Assembly (NCBI GenBank): GCA_964580675.1
Contig: CAZOLI010000059.1
Span: 1-12,206 of the forward strand
DNA length: 12,206 nt
Source: CAZOLI01 sp964580675
GTDB lineage: Bacteria; Planctomycetota; MHYJ01; CAYXQY01
Direction of reading: 5' to 3'
Under the pieces are notes generated by a model. The model made no database searches. It had not been told where the DNA came from and saw nothing but the letters and a program-made list of their open reading frames with translations. The translations under genes and the position numbers were made by a program. Each line of letters opens with the position of its first letter. Position 1 is the stretch's first letter. This document shows positions 1 to 7,407 of the stretch, in pieces.

Positions 1-74
1 AATTTCATTTCAGGAGTTTTGAGTTGGGAAATGGGTTCTGTTGTAGTGCACGGAGTGGCAGCGGAGTGCACGTT
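1..74 (+). repeat. 74-bp direct repeat, copy 1
   Basis: This stretch recurs at 164-237 with a single mismatch (T at 56, C at 219). It may extend beyond the left window edge. Its right half carries the phrase GTGCACGGAG...GGAGTGCACG, a near-palindrome with GTGCAC at both ends. No coding potential is credible. It looks like a dispersed intergenic repeat rather than an insertion sequence, since no transposase is present. Confidence 0.85.
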
Positions 75-113
75 ATTTCTATAGAACAAGAGCCTCCTGC
101 GTTAAAGGAGAAC

Positions 114-148
114 GTGTACTCCGGACGGCGTTGCCGTCCTGCGTACAC
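114..148. repeat. Palindromic hairpin related to the flanking repeat in inverted orientation
   Basis: GTGTAC (114-119) pairs with GTACAC (143-148). Inside it GGACGGC (123-129) pairs with GCCGTCC (133-139) around a GTT loop. The reverse complement of about 110-155 begins GTTGTAGTGTACG and ends GGAGTACACGTT, resembling the right half of the 74-bp repeats on either side (GTTGTAGTGCACG...GGAGTGCACGTT). It is therefore probably a diverged third copy in the opposite direction, like a REP/BIME-type arrangement (inference). Confidence 0.7.
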
Positions 149-163
149 TACAACGAACACACC

Positions 164-237
164 AATTTCATTTCAGGAGTTTTGAGTTGGGAAATGGGTT
201 CTGTTGTAGTGCACGGAGCGGCAGCGGAGTGCACGTT
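164..237 (+). repeat. 74-bp direct repeat, copy 2
   Basis: Second copy of the element at 1-74, differing only at position 219. The two copies are 163 bp apart and enclose the inverted hairpin relative at 114-148. Near identity in non-coding DNA implies recent duplication, gene conversion or ongoing dispersal. Confidence 0.85.
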
Positions 238-295
238 TTTGTGTGAAGGTATATAATACCCCTGCGTCAGAAAACAACGGGGCCCCGGTATGCAT

Positions 296-345
296 TCTCT
301 TTATCTTTATCATTATCTTTATCTTAATCTACGGCCGAAGGCCGT
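296..345 (+). repeat. CTTTAT-tract plus hairpin module, copy 1
   Basis: A pyrimidine-rich run of CTTTAT-like hexamers (296-330) leads into a hairpin, ACGGCC (331-336), loop GAA, GGCCGT (340-345), followed by a C run. The same arrangement recurs at 688-733 with a different stem sequence. Nothing suggests translation. Confidence 0.6.
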
Positions 346-356
346 CCCCCTCCCTC

Positions 357-537
357 ACGCTCGGGGCTCGGTCTTTGGTGATACAGTTACAGGCGATTGC
401 CATCGGACGCCGTCCGGTCGGGCTCTGTCTTTGGTGATAAATGGCCCGCTCGCTTACGCTCGGGGCTCTGGCTTTGGTGATACAGTTACAGGCGGTTGCC
501 ATCGGACGTCGTCCGGTCGAGGCTCCTGCTTTGGTGA
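357..537 (+). repeat. Tandem duplication, ~99-bp period, two units
   Basis: The unit starting ACGCTCGGGGCTC at 357 is repeated from 456. Both units contain TTTGGTGATACAGTTACAGG, then GCCATCGGACG and GTCCGGTCG (a CGGAC/GTCCG hairpin in each copy), and a second TTTGGTGA. Substitutions are scattered and not codon-phased. The short open frames crossing it are proline/arginine-rich and repeat-derived, so I do not call a gene. Confidence 0.8.
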
Positions 538-580
538 AACATTTTCCTTCCTCCCGGCTGAACGGTTCTACTTTTTACCC

Positions 581-648
581 GTTACTCCTGACTCATCACT
601 CCTCACTCGTTACTGACCACTCCTCACTCCTTACTCCTCACTGACTGC
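581..648 (+). repeat. Low-complexity ACTCCTCACT-type tract
   Basis: Irregular 7-8-bp units of the form ACTCCTCACT/ACTCGTTACTG repeat across this tract. A shorter related tract in reverse orientation occurs at about 11053-11098. It is a simple-sequence spacer of unknown role. Confidence 0.6.
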
Positions 649-687
649 ACCGTACTCGAGACGCTCCTGACTCGTAACGTATGCTCG

Positions 688-733
688 TCTCTTTATCTTT
701 ATCCTTATCTTTATCTACGGTCCTCCGGACCGT
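688..733 (+). repeat. CTTTAT-tract plus hairpin module, copy 2
   Basis: CTTTAT-type hexamers (688-716) precede the hairpin ACGGTCC (717-723), loop TCC, GGACCGT (727-733), then CCC. Compared with copy 1 at 296-345, the tract is conserved while both arms of the stem have changed together. No T run follows, so an intrinsic terminator is not supported. Confidence 0.6.
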
Positions 734-781
734 CCCACCGGGGGCGAAAGCATCCTGGTTTTTTCATTTTTTTAAAAATCA

Positions 782-831
782 TTGACAACGGGTTCCGGCA
801 TTTTTACCTTCAGGATGGATTGAGTTACAAT
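782..831 (+). promoter_or_regulatory. Candidate sigma-70-type promoter(s) for the NtrC-family regulator
   Basis: Two overlapping possibilities are visible. One is a perfect -35 TTGACA (782-787) with a weak -10 TACCTT (805-810) at 17 bp. The other is TTTACC (803-808), 17 bp, then TACAAT (826-831). Either would start transcription 70-95 bp before the gene at 907. The same TACAAT hexamer appears in the putative PBP2 promoter. No experimental support exists. Confidence 0.4.
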
Positions 832-906
832 CACGTTCAAAGAAAAATGTAATTTTTTGAAAGCCCCCCTTATTAGTCAGGAAACACACCGTTACCGAAC
901 AGTTCC

Positions 907-2301
907 ATGCGCAAACCATCCATATTAATTGTGGACGACGAGGAGGCGGCACGTTATTCCGCCCGCCGGGTGCTCGGTGAGGACGCGTACGAGCTGTCGG
1001 AAACGGATGGTGCATCGGCGTGTATGGAGGCGCTTGATGAAGTGCAACCGGATGTGGTGTTGCTTGATTACGTGATGGATGATGTGGACGGCCTGGAGGT
1101 CCTTGAACAGATGCAGGAGAAGAAGAATCCACCGGTGGTAATCATGATGACGGCCCAGGGATCGGAGGAAGTGGCTGTGGAAGCATTGAAGACAGGTGCT
1201 TTTGATTATATCGTTAAGCCCTACGAATCCGAGGAACTGCGCGCCTCGGTGGAAAAAGCGATGGAGAAACGGCGGCTCGAACAGGAGAACCGACAACTCC
1301 GGCAGGAAGTGACGGAGGCACGTGAACATGAAATCATCGGGAAAAGTGAAGAAATACAGGACGTCCGGGAACAGATTCGACAGGTGGCTCCCACAACGGC
1401 TTCCGTGGTCATTACGGGAGAAAGCGGAACGGGAAAAGAACTGGTGGCCCGGGAAATTCACCGACAAAGTGAGCGGGAGGGGCGCCTGCGTACCGTAAAT
1501 TGCGCGGCCATTGCGGAGAACCTGATCGAAAGCGAGTTATTCGGCCACGAGAAAGGGGCATTTACGGGGGCGGACTCCCGCCATCGCGGCAAATTCGAGC
1601 AGGCCGATGGCGGGACACTGTTTCTGGACGAAATTGGTGAGATGACGCCCGACGTTCAGAAAAAATTTCTTCGGGTTCTTGAGGAGGAGGTTTTTGAACG
1701 GGTGGGGGGTGAGGAGAAAATTGAGGTGGACGTTCGAATTGTCTGTGCGACCCACCGGGATCTGGAAAAACTCGTGGAGGAGGGAAGTTTTCGGGAGGAC
1801 CTTTACTACCGAATCAATGTCGTTGAGATTGAACTGCCCCCCCTACGGGCGCGTGGAGAGGATGTTTTGCTTCTTGCGCGTCATTTCCTGGATAAATTTT
1901 CGGAGGAACACAATCGACCGGCCGAACACCTCTCCGATGAAGCTCGGGAGTGGTTGATGTCCTACGGCTGGCCGGGAAATGTTCGGGAGTTGCGCAATGT
2001 CATGGAGCGGGCCGTTATTGTGAGCGGAGATGAAACCATTGACACGGATGATCTGCCGGCGGATCTGGACGGGACGGACCAGCCGTATGAGGCGTCGTTT
2101 GACACAAGTGGGGATTTTCAGGACACCAAACAACGGGTGGTTCATCGGTTCGAGAAAACCTTCATTACCGAGGCCCTGGAACGAAACGGGGGGAATGTCT
2201 CGCAGACGGCGGAGGAGATCGGCATGTACCGTCAGAATCTTCAGAAGAAGATCAACCGTCACGACATCGACGTGGACCGGATCCGGGAAGAAAGCGACTG
2301 A
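907..2301 (+). CDS. Sigma-54-dependent response regulator, NtrC family
   Basis: A 464-residue protein with the full NtrC-type order. The N-terminal receiver (about 5-118) has the acidic pair D10/D11, phospho-acceptor D54, T82 and K104. The central AAA+ domain (about 142-370) has Walker A GESGTGKE at 171-178, the sigma-54-contacting GAFTGA at 217-222, Walker B TLFLDEIGE at 237-245, and WPGNVREL at 355-362. A Fis-type helix-turn-helix lies at about 421-452. Phosphorylation by a partner histidine kinase would drive ATP-dependent opening of sigma-54 promoters. No kinase gene is adjacent, so it is an orphan regulator within this window. The ATG at 907 gives a normal receiver start, although no clear Shine-Dalgarno precedes it. 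A -24/-12 promoter at 11169-11184 is a possible target type. The exact subfamily (NtrC, ZraR or AtoC) cannot be decided. Confidence 0.96.
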   Translation: MRKPSILIVDDEEAARYSARRVLGEDAYELSETDGASACMEALDEVQPDVVLLDYVMDDVDGLEVLEQMQEKKNPPVVIMMTAQGSEEVAVEALKTGAFDYIVKPYESEELRASVEKAMEKRRLEQENRQLRQEVTEAREHEIIGKSEEIQDVREQIRQVAPTTASVVITGESGTGKELVAREIHRQSEREGRLRTVNCAAIAENLIESELFGHEKGAFTGADSRHRGKFEQADGGTLFLDEIGEMTPDVQKKFLRVLEEEVFERVGGEEKIEVDVRIVCATHRDLEKLVEEGSFREDLYYRINVVEIELPPLRARGEDVLLLARHFLDKFSEEHNRPAEHLSDEAREWLMSYGWPGNVRELRNVMERAVIVSGDETIDTDDLPADLDGTDQPYEASFDTSGDFQDTKQRVVHRFEKTFITEALERNGGNVSQTAEEIGMYRQNLQKKINRHDIDVDRIREESD

Positions 2302-2427
2302 TCAAGCCGCTCTCCGAAGAAGGGGGGCTTCAGTGAGAACACCTACGGGTAATTCTCCTCTTTTACGAAGGACACTCTTTTGACGAAATTGACAGGATCA
2401 ACGGGATGGTACAACCACCTTCCTTAC

Positions 2428-2491
2428 CGGACGGTTTTCTCGTCGGAAGTTGTAAGGCCTTCTCTTCCACTTCCTCCTCCGAAACCGTCCG
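2428..2491. repeat. Perfect 10-bp inverted repeat between convergent genes
   Basis: CGGACGGTTT (2428-2437) is the exact reverse complement of AAACCGTCCG (2482-2491), with a 44-base spacer. A second, smaller pairing (GGAAG with CTTCC) lies inside. It sits in the 279-bp gap between the convergent regulator and cystathionine beta-synthase genes. A transcript-end structure is plausible on position alone, but no uninterrupted T run follows on either strand, so an ordinary intrinsic terminator is not shown. Confidence 0.5.
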
Positions 2492-2580
2492 AAGAAAAAA
2501 TTTTCCTGCGAAAATTGGAACGGAGCACGGTGAATTGTCCAGAGGATTGATGGAATGGAATCCATCCCACAGGCAAATGA

Positions 2581-3945
2581 TTACGCCCGGATGGCGTGAA
2601 TGATGTCGTACTTTGTGATGATGTCCGGACGGCCGGAACGGGTTCGAACCAGCACGGCCGGTGTTTCCGGGGTAATTTTGTCCGCCACTTCTTCGACGGG
2701 CGTGTCCTCGTCCACCTCCGGAAACGGATTCCCCATCACTTCCCGAACGTAGAGTTCGTCCAGGTCTTTGCCCATCATCATCTGGTCGATGATCTGGTCC
2801 TCGAGGATGCTACCAACCATGCGCCCGTCCTCGAACACCGGCAGCTGTGAGATGTCGTTATCCTTGATTTCGTCCAGGGCTTCCTGGAGCGGGGTCTCCG
2901 GTTTTACGTGTATCAGGCTGTGTACGTCCGTGTCCTTGTCTTTCAGCAATTCCCCGGCCGTCATGCGAATGGATGGTTCCAGGAATTGGTTTTCCTTCAT
3001 CCATTCGTCGTTAAATACTTTGCCGAGATTCCGGTGACCGGTGTCCGGCAAAATGACCACGTACAGATCGTCCTCGTCGCCGCCCTCCGCCGCTTTCAGA
3101 GCCCCGGCGACGGCGGATCCGGAGGAACCACCGGCGAAGATGGCCTCGTCCTTTGCGAGCCGGCGGGCCATCAGGAAGGATTCCCGATCATTGACCTGCA
3201 CGACGTCGTCCACCACGGAAAAATCGATGGTGCCCGGGATCATGTCCTCCCCGATGCGCTCGATCTGGTACGTTTCGGCTTCTCCCAGTTCACCGGTTTC
3301 GAAGTATTCTTTGTAGAGGGAACCCTCCGGATCCACCCCGATCACTTCGATGTCGGGATTTTGCTCTTTCAGGAAGCTACCGGCACCGGAGACGGTTCCA
3401 CCCGTACCGAGTCCCACGACAAAGTGAGTGATTTCGCCGTCGGTCTGCTCCCAGATTTCCGGGCCTGTGGTTTCGTAGTGCGCTCGGGGATTGGCCGGAT
3501 TTTCGTACTGGTTGGGATAATAGGAATTCGGGATCTCGTCGTCCAGTTTTTCGGCCACGGAGTAGTACGAACGTGGATCGTCCGGTTCCACCGCCGTCGG
3601 ACACACAATGACTTCCGCACCGTATGCTTTCAACAAATCAATTTTTTCCCGGGACTGTTTGTCCTGGATGGTAAAAATCACTTTGTATCCCTCGAGAGCG
3701 GCCGTCATGGCCAGACCGACGCCCGTGTTGCCGGAGGTTCCTTCGATGATCGTGCCCCCCGGTTCAAGTTCCCCCTCGCGTTTGCCCTTTTCGATCATGT
3801 AAGGCCCGATGCGATCCTTTACGCTTCCGCCGGGGTTGAGGAATTCGAGTTTGGTCGTTATTTCGGGTTCCACGTCCTGTCCAATGGAATTCAGTCGGAC
3901 GATTGGTGTGTCCCCCATAAGGTCAAGTACGCTGTCATGTATCAC
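2581..3945 (-). CDS. Cystathionine beta-synthase (PLP fold plus CBS-domain pair)
   Basis: A 454-residue fold-type II PLP enzyme that condenses serine with homocysteine to cystathionine in transsulfuration. The PLP lysine is K43 in PGGSVKD. The substrate loop TSGNTG is at 70-75, the phosphate-binding GTGGT at about 180-184 and GSSGS at 273-277. The segment around 143-165 (NQYENPANPRAHYETTGPEIW region) is typical of cystathionine beta-synthase rather than plain cysteine synthase. A Bateman pair of CBS domains (about 335-395 and 398-454) follows, which binds adenosyl ligands in relatives. The start is GTG at 3945; the frame stays open further upstream, but the family N-terminus (IHDSVLDLMGDTPIVRLN) aligns at this codon and no better start is seen. 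It lies 92 bp after rodA on the same strand and may be co-transcribed. An O-acetylserine-using activity remains possible. Confidence 0.93.
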   Translation of the reverse strand: MIHDSVLDLMGDTPIVRLNSIGQDVEPEITTKLEFLNPGGSVKDRIGPYMIEKGKREGELEPGGTIIEGTSGNTGVGLAMTAALEGYKVIFTIQDKQSREKIDLLKAYGAEVIVCPTAVEPDDPRSYYSVAEKLDDEIPNSYYPNQYENPANPRAHYETTGPEIWEQTDGEITHFVVGLGTGGTVSGAGSFLKEQNPDIEVIGVDPEGSLYKEYFETGELGEAETYQIERIGEDMIPGTIDFSVVDDVVQVNDRESFLMARRLAKDEAIFAGGSSGSAVAGALKAAEGGDEDDLYVVILPDTGHRNLGKVFNDEWMKENQFLEPSIRMTAGELLKDKDTDVHSLIHVKPETPLQEALDEIKDNDISQLPVFEDGRMVGSILEDQIIDQMMMGKDLDELYVREVMGNPFPEVDEDTPVEEVADKITPETPAVLVRTRSGRPDIITKYDIIHAIRA

Positions 3946-4037
3946 GGCAATTCGGAGTTTCTGGAATGCAGGATAAGAAATTCGCTCAATGTATGCATCT
4001 TCAATCTTAAACGGTTCCGTCTTTTATTTCATCGCCG

Positions 4038-5222
4038 TTAGCGAGAAATGGCCGCACGTCCCCCCATTGAGGTTTCCTGAATAACGTCGCCCCGGTAATC
4101 ATGATCCCGCGCCGAAAATGACGGAACGGACCAGGTCCCGACGGACAGAATCACACCCACGCTGAGATACGACGTCAAAAGCGATGATCCCCCATAGGAC
4201 AGGAACGGAAGTGTTAATCCCGTCACGGGGGCGAGACCAATTGTCATTCCGATGTTGATAAAAGCCTGAAAGCTCATGATTGTAACCAGACCGATCACAA
4301 CGAGCCGGCCAAAGGGTTCACGTGTATCGTACGCAATTTTTATGGAGAGGCCGATGATGGTTACGTAAAGCAGAATCACGGCGGATGCGCCGAGGAAACC
4401 TCCTTCCTCACCAATGACGGTGAAGATAAAATCATTGTGACGCAACGGGACGAGTCGAGAATAGGTTTCCACGGATTGACCGAATCCCTTTCCGGCAATG
4501 CCGCCGGTTCCGATGGCAATTTTTGAACGCAGCAGGTGATAGCCTTCCTTGAGCGGTACCTCCTCCGGGTTTAAAAATCCAACGATTCGAGCCTGCTGGT
4601 ACGGTTCGAGTAAGAAGTAATAAACAACGGGTACCATGAGGATGGTTAAGCCGATGGCGATGAGGATATGTCGTGTCGACGCCCCGGCCGAAAACAGGAC
4701 GATCAGGAACATCGGGCCGAACAAACAGGCCGAGCCGAGGTCCGGTTCGAGGAGGATCAATCCCACGGGGAACGCAACGAGGAGGAGCGGGGGGATCAGG
4801 TTTACCAGTTTTTTCAGGTTTTTCCTGTACATCAGGTAACGGGCAAGACCCACGACCACCGCGATTTTGGCGAGTTCCGACGGCTGTACGTTAATGATTC
4901 GCAAATCAATCCACCGTCTCGCCCCGCGAAATGCGGTGCCGAATTCAAGCACGTAGAGAAGAAGTATAACCGACAGCGAGTACAGCCACCATGCGTATCT
5001 CTGGAGCACCATGTAGTTGGTACAGGCCGTGATAACCAGAACAATCAGGCCCATGCCCATAAAAATTGTTTGTTTGACCGGAAAACTAAAAAGAAACGCC
5101 CGCAAACCACCTTCACGTATTCCGGCACTGCTCCAGATGGCCAGAATCCCGATCACGTTCAGTGCAATGACGGCGAACACGAGCGGCCAGTTCAGTTTTT
5201 TGATCAGTGATAGATCTGTCAT
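4038..5222 (-). CDS. rodA: Rod-shape peptidoglycan glycosyltransferase RodA (SEDS family)
   Basis: A 394-residue polytopic inner-membrane protein with about ten hydrophobic segments. RodA polymerises lipid II into glycan strands during cell elongation, together with class B PBP2. Family signatures visible are QPSE (113-116), EPDLGSA (159-165), the catalytic-loop aspartate D264 in HNDFIF just before GEEGG, and PFLSYGGSS (339-347). The ATG start overlaps the stop of the upstream PBP2 gene by four bases (ATGA), the usual mrdA-mrdB arrangement and a sign of translational coupling. That pairing favours RodA over FtsW. The C-terminal tail beyond about residue 370 is short, polar and not conserved in the family. 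No oddities in the core. Confidence 0.95.
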   Translation of the reverse strand: MTDLSLIKKLNWPLVFAVIALNVIGILAIWSSAGIREGGLRAFLFSFPVKQTIFMGMGLIVLVITACTNYMVLQRYAWWLYSLSVILLLYVLEFGTAFRGARRWIDLRIINVQPSELAKIAVVVGLARYLMYRKNLKKLVNLIPPLLLVAFPVGLILLEPDLGSACLFGPMFLIVLFSAGASTRHILIAIGLTILMVPVVYYFLLEPYQQARIVGFLNPEEVPLKEGYHLLRSKIAIGTGGIAGKGFGQSVETYSRLVPLRHNDFIFTVIGEEGGFLGASAVILLYVTIIGLSIKIAYDTREPFGRLVVIGLVTIMSFQAFINIGMTIGLAPVTGLTLPFLSYGGSSLLTSYLSVGVILSVGTWSVPSFSARDHDYRGDVIQETSMGGRAAISR

Positions 5223-7078
5223 TTTTCGGGCAAATCAATTCTCGACAGGATCTTTCCAACGAGGGGAGCGGCGTTTTTCCCGCCCGATCCGCCGTGTTCG
5301 ATGATGATGGAAAACGCCACCTTCGGATCATCACTCGGGGCGAAACCCGTAAACCACGCGTGATCCTCCTCGTCCCCGGCCATCTCCGCCGTGGATGTTT
5401 TTCCCGAAACACTATAGCTGAGATCCTTCGAGCGGAGTTCCTCCGCTCGATAAGCTGTTCCACGCCGCGTGTTGACCGCATTATGCATCCCCTGACGAAT
5501 GGCCTTCAGCGTTGATTTTTCAATGTCGGGGTTGACCTCTCGTGTTCGATTCGGTTCGGGTTTCAGCACAAGGTTCGGTTCCGTAATCGGTGAACCAGAT
5601 GCAACCAGAGCGGTCAGCCTTGTCAGCTGCAGAGGGGTGACAATCGTGCTTGCCTGTCCGATGGAACCAATAACGGTTTCGTGTGGTTTGAAGAAGTTCC
5701 CTTCCTTTACATTGGATAGTGGTAATTCGGGTGCACGAAGAAGCCGCAATTTTTCCTGCCACTCCTTCAACTTCTCGTAACCGATGCTAAGGCCAACACG
5801 GTAGAAGAAAATATTACAGGATTGCTGGATGGCCTCGGTGACGTTTATGTTTCCATGACCGCTTCCGATTTTGTCGTAAATCCAGCATTTGTACGTATTG
5901 TTTTTATAGTGGTACTTTCCGCCGCACTGAATTTCCGTCGAGGGTTGGATGGTGTCGGTTTCCAGTCCGACAAGGGCGACGAAAATTTTAAATGCTGATC
6001 CCGGCGGATATCGTCCTTCTATGGCCCGGTTCATTGTCCGGCTTGCTCCACTCGACGTGAACACCTTCCGGAGGTCCGATGAGGAGACCGGGGGGATGAG
6101 AAGATTTGGGTCATATCCGGGAGAACTGGTCAGGGCAAGGAGGTCTCCGTTTTCCGCATCCAGAAGCACAAAGGCACCGGTTCGGTTTTTCAGCACGTCC
6201 ACAGCCGCTCGCTGTGCCTGAATGTCAATTGTGGTTCGTACGTCCCTGCCGTTCTCGGGAGGGATCGTTTGCAGGGTTCGAGACGTCCCGCTTTCCAGGT
6301 CGCGTTCTATGAGATGTGCGCCGGGTTCACCCCGGAGTCGACGATCGAAGTGCTTTTCGAGCCCCCGGCGACCGATCACGTCACGGAGGAAGGCGCCCCG
6401 TTCTTCCAGTTCCCGGTACCGGTCCTTCCCGATTTCGTCCACGATTCCCTCGCGGAAGAAACCATCTTCTTCAAGTTCCTCGTATTCCGATTTTTCTTCG
6501 TCTTCCCCCGACTTCTGAAATTCCTGCACATACCCTGTTATATGTCCGGCAAAACGACCGTGGGGATACGTTCTTGTGGGCCATCCACGGACAAGTGCTC
6601 CCCTGTATCGTTCGTTGTTCGTTCGAATTTCCCGGGCCTGTTCGAACGTCAGGTATTTGACGAGACGGTGAGATCGGGTGAGTTCGCCCCGTCGACGGCG
6701 TTCCACCTCCCGTTTTGTGTCCTCCTGCTCCGCCCTCGCATTAATCCGACGCAGTATTTCCCGGTAGTTTTTCTCGAGGTCGTTTTTGCTGTAACGGGTT
6801 AATCCGGCAAGTCGCTCAAAAAATTGATCCCTGTCCTCGATGAGGTCCGGCACGACGTACAGGTCGTATTCCCGACGGTTCCGGGCGAGTACAGTACCGT
6901 TCCGATCCGTAATTTTTCCACGAAGAGGACGAAGAAGTTCGATTCGTGTCTGTTTGTTGTCACTCCGGTTCACGTAATATTCGTGGTTGATGACCTGGAC
7001 GTTCACCAGCTGCGCCAGAAGTGCGAGGAACAGAAGGGACAGTATCAGGAAGATGACAATGGTTCGACGTTTCTGCAT
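5219..7078 (-). CDS. mrdA: Penicillin-binding protein 2 (class B transpeptidase, elongasome)
   Basis: A 619-residue bitopic membrane protein that cross-links peptidoglycan in the lateral wall with RodA. From the ATG at 7078 it has MQKRRT then one transmembrane helix (about 5-25), the PBP dimerisation/pedestal domain with RGKITDRNG, and the transpeptidase domain. Active-site motifs are SAFK (S361), SCN (420-422) and KTST (560-563), where most family members have KTGT or KSGT. A cysteine pair (C385 and C398) typical of PBP2 is present. The pedestal carries a long acidic insertion around 187-225. A GTG at 7177 in frame would add 33 residues, but these are not membrane-protein-like and a putative promoter -10 lies at 7185-7190, so I prefer 7078. 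rodA follows with an ATGA overlap. mreC and mreD are not next to it. Confidence 0.94.
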   Translation of the reverse strand: MQKRRTIVIFLILSLLFLALLAQLVNVQVINHEYYVNRSDNKQTRIELLRPLRGKITDRNGTVLARNRREYDLYVVPDLIEDRDQFFERLAGLTRYSKNDLEKNYREILRRINARAEQEDTKREVERRRRGELTRSHRLVKYLTFEQAREIRTNNERYRGALVRGWPTRTYPHGRFAGHITGYVQEFQKSGEDEEKSEYEELEEDGFFREGIVDEIGKDRYRELEERGAFLRDVIGRRGLEKHFDRRLRGEPGAHLIERDLESGTSRTLQTIPPENGRDVRTTIDIQAQRAAVDVLKNRTGAFVLLDAENGDLLALTSSPGYDPNLLIPPVSSSDLRKVFTSSGASRTMNRAIEGRYPPGSAFKIFVALVGLETDTIQPSTEIQCGGKYHYKNNTYKCWIYDKIGSGHGNINVTEAIQQSCNIFFYRVGLSIGYEKLKEWQEKLRLLRAPELPLSNVKEGNFFKPHETVIGSIGQASTIVTPLQLTRLTALVASGSPITEPNLVLKPEPNRTREVNPDIEKSTLKAIRQGMHNAVNTRRGTAYRAEELRSKDLSYSVSGKTSTAEMAGDEEDHAWFTGFAPSDDPKVAFSIIIEHGGSGGKNAAPLVGKILSRIDLPEK

Positions 7079-7169
7079 ATTGCTTTTTGGCTCGGAACCG
7101 GACCGGTCATGCCAGAAGGGAAACGGGAACGGAAAATCACCGGTTGCGATTAACGTTGCACCGGGGAAG

Positions 7170-7205
7170 CCTTCCACAAGGTCTATTGTAAGGTCTTATG
7201 GAAGG
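7170..7205. promoter_or_regulatory. Inverted repeat over the PBP2 promoter (possible operator)
   Basis: CCTTCCA (7170-7176) is the exact reverse complement of TGGAAGG (7199-7205). Between them AAGGTCT occurs twice (7178-7184 and 7190-7196) around ATTGT. The structure brackets the putative -10 of the minus-strand PBP2 gene, so a regulator binding here could block it (inference). An RNA hairpin with this 22-base loop is less convincing. Confidence 0.4.
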
Positions 7206-7213
7206 TGAACCAA
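7185..7213 (-). promoter_or_regulatory. Candidate sigma-70-type promoter for mrdA-rodA
   Basis: Read on the minus strand, TTGGTT (7213-7208), a 17-bp spacer and TACAAT (7190-7185) give a good -10 with a partial -35. Transcription would begin near 7178, about 100 bases before the preferred PBP2 ATG. Confidence 0.45.
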
Positions 7214-7394
7214 CCTCCTGCTGGATTGCCGGATCGGTGGTTCATTGTGTGGAACTGCAGATCCCGCTGCGTATATATTTCTGTTGTGAGATCATTATGC
7301 GCTGATCCATGGAATAAAAACATGACCTGGTTCGTATATATCATGTAACCGGGATGGTTCGTCCGGGTAAAAGAATGGTCATTTTATGATTTAT

Positions 7395-7400
7395 GGAGGT
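7395..7400 (+). promoter_or_regulatory. Strong Shine-Dalgarno that fixes the DUF3179 gene start
   Basis: GGAGGT ends seven bases before the ATG at 7408. The alternative ATG at 7393 overlaps this site and would have no ribosome binding site, so translation starts at 7408 with MKTIFKRQ. No convincing -35/-10 pair was found upstream. TATATT and TATCAT hexamers occur at 7274-7279 and 7339-7344 without matching -35 boxes. Confidence 0.75.
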
Positions 7401-7407
7401 CATCATC

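Noticed and set aside
114..148. Hairpins in 1-240 as a CRISPR array
   Set aside because: Only two direct copies of 74 bp exist, spacing is single and irregular in kind, and there are no cas genes nearby.
290..644. Overlapping open frames of 108 and 67 residues in the repeat region
   Set aside because: They are created by the ~99-bp tandem repeat and the ACTCCTC tract, have low-complexity composition, no ribosome site, and do not resemble proteins.
925..1467. 180-residue minus-strand open frame within the response regulator gene
   Set aside because: Antisense shadow of the receiver and AAA+ coding region; His/Phe/Arg-rich without recognisable domains.
2636..2660. GGTTCGAACC resembling a tRNA T-arm on the minus strand
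   Set aside because: It lies inside the CBS-domain coding sequence, and no acceptor stem, D-arm or anticodon arm can be drawn around it.
2908..4041. 377-residue plus-strand open frame opposite cystathionine beta-synthase
   Set aside because: It is the antisense shadow of a clearly recognised enzyme gene and shows no family resemblance.
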